In this document: one piece after another, positions 7,992 through 14,746 of the stretch
Layout: the number at the start of each line of letters is the position of its first letter
How positions within the stretch are numbered: position 1 is the first letter of the stretch
Assembly (NCBI RefSeq): GCF_016862795.1
Contig: NZ_BONQ01000162.1
Location: 1-63,090, forward strand
Direction: 5' to 3'
Source: Dactylosporangium siamense
Lineage (GTDB): Bacteria; Actinomycetota; Actinomycetes; Mycobacteriales; Micromonosporaceae
DNA length: 63,090 nt
The notes under the pieces: model-generated
Databases searched by the model: none
Seen by the model: the letters and a program-made list of their open reading frames with translations, nothing else
What the model was told of the DNA's origin: nothing
Program-made: the position numbers and the translations under genes

Positions 7992-8887
7992 GCGGCACCG
8001 CCGGCGATCGACAGGAACGCCTCGTCGAGGGTCGCGGACCTGGCGTCCAGGCCGTCGAGGGCGACGTCGTGCGCGGCGGCCCAGCCGAGCAGCGTGGTGA
8101 GCGCCGCCTGCAGGGTCGTGGTGTGCAGGGTGACCCGCCCGCCGGCCTCGCTGTACGCGCCGACGACGTCCGGCAGCCCGTCCAGGGTCAGGCCGGGCGG
8201 CAGGTCGAAGGCGATCCTGGCCGGGAACCCGGCGACCACCTCGGCGACGGAGCCGGCCGCGACGACCGTGCCCTCGTGCAGGATCGCGACGCGGTCCGCG
8301 AGCTCCTGCGCCTCCTGCAGGTAGTGGGTGCTGAGCAGGATGGTGACGCCGTCGCCGAGCAGCGCGCGCAGCAGCCGCCAGGTGTCGTGCCGGCTAGAAG
8401 GGTCCAGGCCGGTGGTCGGCTCGTCGAGGATGAGCAGTTCCGGCCGGCCGATGGCGGCGGCGGCGAGGTCGAGGCGGCGCCGTTCACCGCCGGACAGCTG
8501 CCGGATCCGCACACCCGCCCGGTGGGTCAGGTCGACGAGGTCGAGGGCCTCGGCGACCGGGCGGGCGGCGGGCAGCGGGCCGGCCCACATCCGCAGCGCC
8601 TCGGCCGGGGTCAGGTCCGGTGGGAAGCCGCCCTCCTGGAGCATGACGCCGGTGCGGGCCCGGACCTGTGCCCGGTCGCGGACCGGATCGCGGCCGAGGA
8701 CCCGGACGGTGCCGGCGGTCGGCCGGTCCAGCCCTTCGACCAGTTCGAGGGTCGAGGTCTTCCCGGCGCCGTTCGTGCCGAGCAGCGCGAACAGCTCACC
8801 GCGCTCGACGTCGAACGAGACGCCGCGGACCGCCTCGAACGTCCCGTAGCGGCGGCGCAGGTCGTGCACCTGGATCGCCGCCGTCAC
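7988..8887 (-). CDS. ABC transporter ATP-binding protein (DrrA/CcmA type)
   Basis: A 299-residue ATPase with Walker A (GTNGAGKTST), the signature LSGGERRRLDLA, Walker B (LLILDEPTTGLD) and the H-loop (LSTHYLQEAQE). About 80 C-terminal residues follow, as in the DrrA group of drug and polyketide exporters. It energizes the permease encoded next. The start is a GTG at 8887 overlapping the upstream hydrolase stop (GTGA); the frame extends to 10183 but that part is antisense-like shadow. Confidence 0.92.
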   Translation of the reverse strand: MTAAIQVHDLRRRYGTFEAVRGVSFDVERGELFALLGTNGAGKTSTLELVEGLDRPTAGTVRVLGRDPVRDRAQVRARTGVMLQEGGFPPDLTPAEALRMWAGPLPAARPVAEALDLVDLTHRAGVRIRQLSGGERRRLDLAAAAIGRPELLILDEPTTGLDPSSRHDTWRLLRALLGDGVTILLSTHYLQEAQELADRVAILHEGTVVAAGSVAEVVAGFPARIAFDLPPGLTLDGLPDVVGAYSEAGGRVTLHTTTLQAALTTLLGWAAAHDVALDGLDARSATLDEAFLSIAGGAA

Positions 8888-10047
8888 GGGAGGAACCGCA
8901 TCTCGGGGTACGCCGCCGACGGGCCCGACAGCAGCGTGCCGCGGCGTCCGCCGAGGTGCCGGTCGGCGAACGCGAGCAGGTAGGCGCGCTGCACCTGGAC
9001 CGACCGGGGACCGTCGATCGTGCCGAATGCGTCGGCGAGATCCTCCGGCGGGATGCCGGCCTGCGGGAGCAGCACCTGGTAGTCGGTGAACGACAGGTGC
9101 CCGGAGCGGCGCAGCTGCAGCTCGAGGCGCGGCCCGCGCAGCACGGACCAGAACGCGGCCCAGGTGTCGTCGCCGGCGCGGTCGTGCCCCTCGGAGCCGA
9201 CGAGCAGGAACGGCCGGTCGAGCCCGGCGGTGAGCACGCTGCCGGACATGGCGCCGTCCAGGTTCGCGCCCGCCGTGACGCGCCGGTCCTCGAGCATGGT
9301 CTGCGCCGCGGTGGCGCCGCCGAGGGAGTGCCCGATCATCCCGGTCCGGCGCAGGTCCATCGCGTGCCACACACCGCCCGGCAGGGCTCGTTGCGGGCGG
9401 CTCAGCCGGTTCAGGACGAACCGGGTGTCGGCGACCCGGGCGGCCAGGGCCTTGGCGATGAGCCGCTCCTCCTCCCCCGGTTCCCCGGTCGGCGGTGGCA
9501 CCGCGCTCGTCGCGACCCGGCCGTCGGGGAACTCCACCAGGGGCGAGTCGTGCGTGTGGTCGATGGTGACGACGATGTACCCGTGGCTGGCGAGTTCCTC
9601 CACGACGGCGGTGCCCGCGGTGCGTTCCATGCCGAAGCCGGGCGAGTACAGCACGACGGGCCGGTGTCCGGGCAGCGCGGGCGCGCCGGTCCGGGCGTGC
9701 GTCAGGGGCAGTTCGTAGCCGGAGCCGGGCGGGTTGATCAGCGCGCCGAACGCCGGCGACACCCACGGCGCCAGTGGCAGCCGGCGCGCCTCGCGGGCCG
9801 GGTACCACACCTGCGCCATCAGCTCGCGGACGGACTCCGCGGGGACCCACGGGTCGGGCCGGGACCGGTCGACGAGGTGCAGGGACACGGTGCCGATGTG
9901 GTGCGGGCCGGTCGGCTCCGGCAGCACCAGCCGCCTGGTCGAGGCACCGCGTCGCGACGGAAGGCGCACGTCGGCGGCGAAGGCCGGGGTGGGAACGGTG
10001 GCGACGGCGGCCGACGCGGCCGCCAGCAGCACGAGTCTGCGTCTCAT
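8884..10047 (-). CDS. Secreted alpha/beta hydrolase, PAF-acetylhydrolase/lipase-like
   Basis: A 387-residue protein with an N-terminal signal peptide (MRRRLVLLAAASAAVATVPT, likely cleaved after AFA). It has an alpha/beta-hydrolase core with nucleophile elbow GHSLGG and an oxyanion strand VVLYSPGFGMERT, and a C-terminal catalytic His region (RRSGHLSFTDY). It resembles plasma PAF acetylhydrolase-like and dienelactone-type esterases of actinobacteria, so it is likely to cleave ester bonds outside the cell. It is the first gene of the operon continuing into the ABC transporter and two-component genes by 4-base overlaps. This linkage suggests the hydrolase substrate or product is also what the transporter handles. 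Confidence 0.82.
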   Translation of the reverse strand: MRRRLVLLAAASAAVATVPTPAFAADVRLPSRRGASTRRLVLPEPTGPHHIGTVSLHLVDRSRPDPWVPAESVRELMAQVWYPAREARRLPLAPWVSPAFGALINPPGSGYELPLTHARTGAPALPGHRPVVLYSPGFGMERTAGTAVVEELASHGYIVVTIDHTHDSPLVEFPDGRVATSAVPPPTGEPGEEERLIAKALAARVADTRFVLNRLSRPQRALPGGVWHAMDLRRTGMIGHSLGGATAAQTMLEDRRVTAGANLDGAMSGSVLTAGLDRPFLLVGSEGHDRAGDDTWAAFWSVLRGPRLELQLRRSGHLSFTDYQVLLPQAGIPPEDLADAFGTIDGPRSVQVQRAYLLAFADRHLGGRRGTLLSGPSAAYPEMRFLP

Positions 10048-10090
10048 ATGGACAGTCTTCGGGCTCCCGGACGGCACCCGTAGTGTCACG

Positions 10091-10139
10091 GCGCACCGGT
10101 TCGGGTGCGCGGTTCACGCCCGGCGGATGACAAATGTCA
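10091..10139. promoter_or_regulatory. Hairpin and small palindrome in divergent intergenic region
   Basis: The 182-base gap between the hydrolase and the GGDEF-EAL gene holds a perfect 7-base stem (GCGCACC at 91-97, GGTGCGC at 104-110 of 10,0xx-10,1xx) with a 6-base loop, and TGACA-AA-TGTCA at 10128-10139. They could be an mRNA leader structure and an operator for one of the two divergent genes, but neither is long enough to be convincing. Confidence 0.3.
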
Positions 10140-10229
10140 GACCGTGGTGCTCCGGCACTGCTCCCGTTCCGCACCCGGGGCACGGGCGGATCGGCTCAGG
10201 ATGCTCCGGGCCGCGACGATCAACGGACC

Positions 10230-12458
10230 ATGTCGGTGAACGCGCTGGAACAGCACGAGGGCGAGTACCGTGCCCGCCAGATCAGGCTGGGCACGTGGAT
10301 CGCCGTCGGGGTGATCCTCATCGGCGCGGTCCGGGTCCAGCTGGACTGGCAGGGCGGCCCGCTGCTGGTCGCGCTGATCGGGTGCGCCGCCGTGGCGCAG
10401 GGCGGGCTGGCGCTGCTGCCGTGGCCCCGGCTGGTGTTCAAGCCGTGGCTGCCGCGGGCGCTCGTCGCGTGGTGGCTGGCGAACCTGGCGGTGCTGCTGG
10501 GGTTCACCGCCTACGACGTCGCCGCGCTCGCCATCTACCCGGCCGGGGTGACCCTGATCCTGGCCTCGACGGCGGCGCTCGCCTCCGAACGGGCCGTCAT
10601 CGGCATCGGCGCGGTGTCCCTGGCCGGATACGTGTCCCTGGTCCTCACCCGCGACCGGCCGGTCACCGGTACCCTCGCCGCACTGACCCTGGCGCTGATG
10701 GCCGGGGTCATGTGGTTCTGCGCGCGGACCGCCAGCAACCGCCGGCGACTGGACACGGCCCGGCTCAGCGCCGAACGGCGGATCGAGGCGCTGCTGGAGA
10801 ACTCCTCCGACGCGGTCATCGCGGTGCTGCCCGGCGGCGGCGTCACCTACGTGAGCCCGTCGGTGCGCTCGGTGCTCGGCTACGAGCAGGCGTTCGTCAC
10901 CAGCGACCTGCTGATGGACATCACCCACCCGGACTTCCTGCCGACGGTGATGGAGTGGTGGTTGAGCGTCGCCAACGGCCCTCCCGGCTCCTCCGCCCGG
11001 GTCGAGTCCCGGGTCCGCCGCGCCGACGGCGCCTGGATCTACGCCGACGTGATCGGCACCAACCGGCTCGACGACCCGTCCCTGGAGGCCGCGGTCATCA
11101 GCATCAGGGACATCACCGAACGCAAGGAGCTCGAGGAGGAGCTGACCCGGCAGGCGTTCGCTGACTCGCTGACGGGCATGCCGAACCGGGCGCTGTTCCG
11201 GGACCGGCTGGAGCACGCGATCGCCCGGAACGGGCGCGGCGGCGGGCGGGTCACGCTGTTGCTGGTGGACCTGGACGACTTCAAGCTCGTCAACGACAGC
11301 CTCGGGCACAACGCCGGTGACCAGCTCATCGCGACGACGGCGCTGCGGCTGCACCAGCAGCTGCGGGCCGCGGACACCCTGGCCCGTCTCGGCGGCGACG
11401 AGTTCGCGATCCTGGTCGAGGACATCAATGAGCTCGAGGCGATGGACCTCGGCGACCGGCTCCTGGCCGCGATCCGCCGGCCGCTGCGGCTCGGCAACCG
11501 GGAGGTGGTCTGCTCGGCGAGCATCGGCGTGGCGACCGCGAAGGGCGGCGACGGCGAGGACGGGCCGGACCCGGGTGAGCTGCTGCGCAACGCGGACCTG
11601 GCGATGTACGCGGCGAAGGCGGCCGGCCGGGACCGGTACGCGCTGTTCGACCCGGCCATGTACGCCGACATCCTGCGGGAGGCCGACGACCGCGCCGAAC
11701 TGGAGCAGGCCCTGGCCAACGACGAGTTCGCCGTGCACTACCAGCCGATCGTGGACCTGCCGACCAGCCGGCTGATCGGCGTCGAGGCCCTCGTGCGCTG
11801 GGAGCACCCGGTGCGCGGGCTCGTCGGACCCAACGCGTTCATCCCCCTGGCCGAGTCGACGGGGCTCATCGTGCCGCTGGGCCGGTGGGTGCTGCGGCAG
11901 GCCTGCGAGCAGCTGGCGCGGTGGTGCGAGGAGTTTCCCACCGCGGAGCGGATCCGCATGAACGTGAACCTGTCGGCGCGGCAGTTCCAGCACGAGGGCC
12001 TGGTCGAGGAGGTCGGGCAGATCCTCGCGGAGACCGGCATCAACCCGCACCAGGTGGTCCTGGAGATCACCGAGTCGCTGCTGATGCAGGACACCGACTC
12101 GACCATCGAGACCCTCGGGCGGCTCAAGCGACTGGGGGTCCGCCTCGCCATCGACGACTTCGGGACGGGGTACTCGTCGCTGTCGTACCTCAAGCGGTTC
12201 CCGGTCGACATCCTGAAGATCGACCGGTCGTTCGTGGACGGCATCGACACCGAGCACGGCGACGCGACCCTGGCCGAGGCGGTCGTGCAGCTGGGACGGG
12301 CCCTGCAGCTGCAGACGGTCGCCGAGGGCATCGAGACCCAGGAGCAGTGGTCGACGCTGCAGGACCTCGGCTGCGAGTTCGGGCAGGGTTACCTGTTCGC
12401 GCGGCCGGGCGCCGCCGAGGCGATCTCCACCATCCTCGGCGACGCCAAGCCCGAGTGA
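10230..12458 (+). CDS. Membrane PAS-GGDEF-EAL cyclic-di-GMP protein
   Basis: A 742-residue protein: about five membrane helices (15-180), a PAS domain with PAC (about 195-310, ISIRDITERKELEEEL), a GGDEF diguanylate cyclase (motif GGDEF at 388-392) and an EAL phosphodiesterase (GVEALVRWEHP, E519) with DDFGTGYSSLSYL. Both catalytic motifs are intact. The inhibitory I-site RxxD is present as RAAD at 379-382, exactly five residues before GGDEF. It may therefore make and break cyclic-di-GMP, with the balance set by the PAS and membrane parts. The ATG at 10230 was preferred to 10134, since the upstream 32 codons look non-coding. No good ribosome site precedes either. The stop is one base from the convergent chitosanase gene. 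Confidence 0.9.
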   Translation: MSVNALEQHEGEYRARQIRLGTWIAVGVILIGAVRVQLDWQGGPLLVALIGCAAVAQGGLALLPWPRLVFKPWLPRALVAWWLANLAVLLGFTAYDVAALAIYPAGVTLILASTAALASERAVIGIGAVSLAGYVSLVLTRDRPVTGTLAALTLALMAGVMWFCARTASNRRRLDTARLSAERRIEALLENSSDAVIAVLPGGGVTYVSPSVRSVLGYEQAFVTSDLLMDITHPDFLPTVMEWWLSVANGPPGSSARVESRVRRADGAWIYADVIGTNRLDDPSLEAAVISIRDITERKELEEELTRQAFADSLTGMPNRALFRDRLEHAIARNGRGGGRVTLLLVDLDDFKLVNDSLGHNAGDQLIATTALRLHQQLRAADTLARLGGDEFAILVEDINELEAMDLGDRLLAAIRRPLRLGNREVVCSASIGVATAKGGDGEDGPDPGELLRNADLAMYAAKAAGRDRYALFDPAMYADILREADDRAELEQALANDEFAVHYQPIVDLPTSRLIGVEALVRWEHPVRGLVGPNAFIPLAESTGLIVPLGRWVLRQACEQLARWCEEFPTAERIRMNVNLSARQFQHEGLVEEVGQILAETGINPHQVVLEITESLLMQDTDSTIETLGRLKRLGVRLAIDDFGTGYSSLSYLKRFPVDILKIDRSFVDGIDTEHGDATLAEAVVQLGRALQLQTVAEGIETQEQWSTLQDLGCEFGQGYLFARPGAAEAISTILGDAKPE

Positions 12459-13748
12459 CTACGCGGGGATGGTGAACGGGTCGCCGTAGACCTTCCAGCT
12501 CAAGGGCGGGTTGAGGTCGAAGTTGCGGTTGTTGAGGAAGACCCGCTGGGCGGTGTCGACGCGGCTGGTGTCGCTGTGCGCCTCCTCGGTCTTCATCGCC
12601 GCGACCCGGGCGTCGAGGAAGGCGTTGAGGTAGGTGAACTCGTCGCCGCCCTGTGCGGGGGTGCGGGCCTTGGCCATCGCGGCCCGGCGGATGCCGCCGA
12701 AGCTGACCGCGCTGTTGCCGGGGCCGTGCATGACGATCGCGTCGTAGTAGGCGAACTGGCCCAGGGCCCGCAGCCCGTCGGCCTTCGCCTGGTTCACGGA
12801 CGGGTTGAAGTAGACCCGGTCGCGTTCGTCGTTCTGCGCGGTCTGGAACGCCGGGTCGGCCGCCGCGGTCTTCCAGTCCCTGGTGAAGTTCGGGTCGAGC
12901 CCGGCGTGGGAGTCGCTGCCGTCGACGCTGCGCAGGGCGGGCAGGTACTTGGCCAGGACGTTGCCCGGGACCCGCTGGGTGTACAGCTCGACGAGCTCGA
13001 GCATGTCGCCGGTGCCGGAGCAGAAACCGATGATGCCGGCGGTGTAGCCGCGACCGTCGCCGATGTCCTCGATGTACTTGTACTGCGCCTTCCAGTCCAG
13101 CGACGAGTTCTCCGCGCTGGACACCAGCTGCATGGCGATGTCCTTCTTGCGCGGGTCGAAGAGGTCCCTGCCCGCGCTGGGACTGGTGCTGGGGCTGCTG
13201 CTGGGACTCCGCGACGGCGACGGTGACGCCGAAGCGCTGGGGGACGGGGTGGTGCCGTCGGTGCCGTACACCTTGAACTCCCACAGCGAATAGCCGTAGG
13301 TCGTGCCACGGGCGGTGCCGAGGACGCGGACGTAACGGCCGGTGCCGTTGAGCCCGGTCAGGTCGTCGGTGGCACCGTTGCCGGTGGTGGTGCTGTAGAC
13401 GTTGGTCCAGGCGCTGCCGTCCGGCGAGGTCTGGACCTGGTACGACTTGCCGTACGCCGCCTCCCAGCTGAGGTTGACGTGGGTGATCGTCTTCGTGGCG
13501 CCGAGGTCGACGCGGATCCACTGCGGGTCGACACCCTCCGCGCTGGCCCAGCGGGTGCCGGTGTTGCCGTCCACGGCGTTGCCGGGGCCGAGCGAGGACA
13601 GCTCGTTGGACGACGACGTGGCCGGCTTCCCCTGCGAAAGCAGGGTCTCCGCGGCCGCCTCGGCACCGTAGGTCGTGACGGCGACCGTCACCCCACCGAC
13701 GAGCACGGCTGCGGCACCGATGCCGACCAGCCTGCCGGGAATCTTCAC
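12459..13748 (-). CDS. Secreted GH46 chitosanase with N-terminal carbohydrate-binding domain
   Basis: A 429-residue secreted enzyme that hydrolyses chitosan internally. A signal peptide (about 1-34) is followed by an F5/8 type C (CBM32-like) domain (about 35-165). A Ser/Pro linker (about 168-195) and a GH46 catalytic domain follow. By comparison with the Streptomyces N174 enzyme the catalytic pair is E213 (SSAENSSLDW) and D231 (IEDIGDGRGYTAG), both present. Most characterised GH46 enzymes lack an N-terminal binding domain of this kind, so the architecture is notable. The GTG at 13748 was chosen because GGAGG lies six bases upstream; the longer frame is unsupported. A perfect palindrome in the promoter suggests substrate-dependent repression. 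Confidence 0.92.
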   Translation of the reverse strand: MKIPGRLVGIGAAAVLVGGVTVAVTTYGAEAAAETLLSQGKPATSSSNELSSLGPGNAVDGNTGTRWASAEGVDPQWIRVDLGATKTITHVNLSWEAAYGKSYQVQTSPDGSAWTNVYSTTTGNGATDDLTGLNGTGRYVRVLGTARGTTYGYSLWEFKVYGTDGTTPSPSASASPSPSRSPSSSPSTSPSAGRDLFDPRKKDIAMQLVSSAENSSLDWKAQYKYIEDIGDGRGYTAGIIGFCSGTGDMLELVELYTQRVPGNVLAKYLPALRSVDGSDSHAGLDPNFTRDWKTAAADPAFQTAQNDERDRVYFNPSVNQAKADGLRALGQFAYYDAIVMHGPGNSAVSFGGIRRAAMAKARTPAQGGDEFTYLNAFLDARVAAMKTEEAHSDTSRVDTAQRVFLNNRNFDLNPPLSWKVYGDPFTIPA

Positions 13749-13773
13749 GGGGCGCCTCCAGGGGCAATTAGAT

Positions 13774-13786
13774 AGGTAAGTTACCT
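13774..13786. promoter_or_regulatory. Perfect 13-base palindrome upstream of chitosanase
   Basis: AGGTAA-G-TTACCT lies 26 bases upstream of the GTG start, where a repressor would block initiation. Actinobacterial chitosanase genes are known to be controlled by a ROK-family repressor at a short palindrome near the promoter; this site is in the right place, but no ROK gene lies in the window, so the assignment is inference. Confidence 0.55.
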
Positions 13787-13861
13787 GACAGATACTGCGA
13801 TTCGAATCCTTCGATGTCAAGGCACCTAAGCAAGACTTCAGGCGGCTTTACGCTCGCTGAC

Positions 13862-13882
13862 GTGTAACCTATGGGTTACACT
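13862..13882 (+). promoter_or_regulatory. ArsR operator overlapping a leaderless promoter
   Basis: GTGTAACC-TATG-GGTTACAC (13862-13881) has perfect 8-base arms. The sequence TACACT at 13877-13882 is a plausible -10 element placing transcription start at or next to the GTG start codon (13890). The operator would cover this promoter, so the downstream ArsR protein probably represses its own two-gene operon and the mRNA is likely leaderless. Confidence 0.6.
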
Positions 13883-13889
13883 TCTAGCC

Positions 13890-14258
13890 GTGGACGACGT
13901 GGCCGAGGCGATCGCGGATCCGGTGCGCCGGGCGATCCTGGAGCTGCTGCGCGACGGGCCGCGGTCCGCGGGCAACCTCGCCGCCGCGATCGGCGACCGG
14001 TTCCGGATCAGCCGGCCCGCGGTCAGCCGGCACCTGCGCGTGCTGCGCGAGTGCGGCCTGGTCCGCGACACCCTGCGCGGCCGGCACCGCCACTACGACC
14101 TGGACGCCACCCGCCTCGGCGAACTGACCGCCTGGCTGGCCCGGTTCGCGGCGCCGTCGATCTGGGAGCAGCGGATGGACGCCCTGGAGACCGAGGTGCA
14201 CCGCACCCGCCGCGACCGCCTCCGTGAAACGCCAACCCGAGAGGAACGCACCGCATGA
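13890..14258 (+). CDS. ArsR family winged-helix repressor
   Basis: A 122-residue ArsR-type regulator with the helix-turn-helix RFRISRPAVSRHLRVLRECG and a wing with RGRHRHYDL. No cysteine metal-binding pair is present. It belongs to the common group encoded beside SRPBCC/AHSA1 proteins, whose ligands are mostly unknown. Its GTG start has no ribosome site, in line with a leaderless transcript, and its stop overlaps the next start as ATGA. Confidence 0.9.
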   Translation: MDDVAEAIADPVRRAILELLRDGPRSAGNLAAAIGDRFRISRPAVSRHLRVLRECGLVRDTLRGRHRHYDLDATRLGELTAWLARFAAPSIWEQRMDALETEVHRTRRDRLRETPTREERTA

Positions 14259-14746
14259 CTCCGACCCCAACCGGCCGCTGGACGCCCACCCCCACCGGCG
14301 GTGACGTCGTGGTGACCCGCACCTTCCGCGCACCCATCGAGGACGTTTGGGCAAGCGTGACCGAGTCGGACCGCACCGCCCGCTGGTTCGGCCCGTGGAA
14401 GGGCGAGGGCCGGCCGGGCGGCACGATCCAGTACCAGATGATCCAGGAGGAGGGCGCACCCTGGTCCGAGGCCACGATCGAGGTGTGCGAGGCGCCGACC
14501 CGCCTGGCACTCAACAGCCCCGGCGCGCACCTGGAGCTGCTGCTGTCGACTGTGGACGGTGGCACCGAGCTGCGCCTGGTGCACCACCTGCCCAACGCGG
14601 ACGCCGTCGGCGACTACGGCCCCGGTTGGGAGTTCTACCTCGACGCGCTCGTCGCCTCCCGCGACGGCACCCCGATGCCCGACTTCAACGACTACTACCC
14701 GTCGATGCGCGACTACTTCACCGCCCTGGCGCCCGCGCAAGGGTGA
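14255..14746 (+). CDS. SRPBCC (AHSA1-like) ligand-binding protein
   Basis: A 163-residue START-like fold protein with the typical opening (TRTFRAPIEDVWASVTESD) and the WFGPWKGEG segment. Such proteins bind hydrophobic ligands in a deep cavity. Cotranscribed with ArsR (4-base overlap), it may supply or remove the ligand sensed by that repressor; this is inference. Its last 29 bases overlap the 3' end of the convergent kinase gene. Confidence 0.85.
   Translation: MTPTPTGRWTPTPTGGDVVVTRTFRAPIEDVWASVTESDRTARWFGPWKGEGRPGGTIQYQMIQEEGAPWSEATIEVCEAPTRLALNSPGAHLELLLSTVDGGTELRLVHHLPNADAVGDYGPGWEFYLDALVASRDGTPMPDFNDYYPSMRDYFTALAPAQG

Noticed and set aside
7988-10183. 731-residue fusion of hydrolase-region frame with the ABC ATPase
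   Set aside because: The N-terminal 430 residues are the out-of-frame shadow of the hydrolase gene; the ATPase begins at GTG 8887.
10134-10229. Upstream extension of the GGDEF-EAL protein
   Set aside because: The extra 32 codons have no homology-like pattern and contain intergenic hairpin sequence; ATG 10230 precedes the first membrane helix.
10137-12257. 706-residue minus-strand frame opposite the GGDEF-EAL gene
   Set aside because: Only G/C-driven absence of stops; the sense strand has complete GGDEF and EAL motifs.
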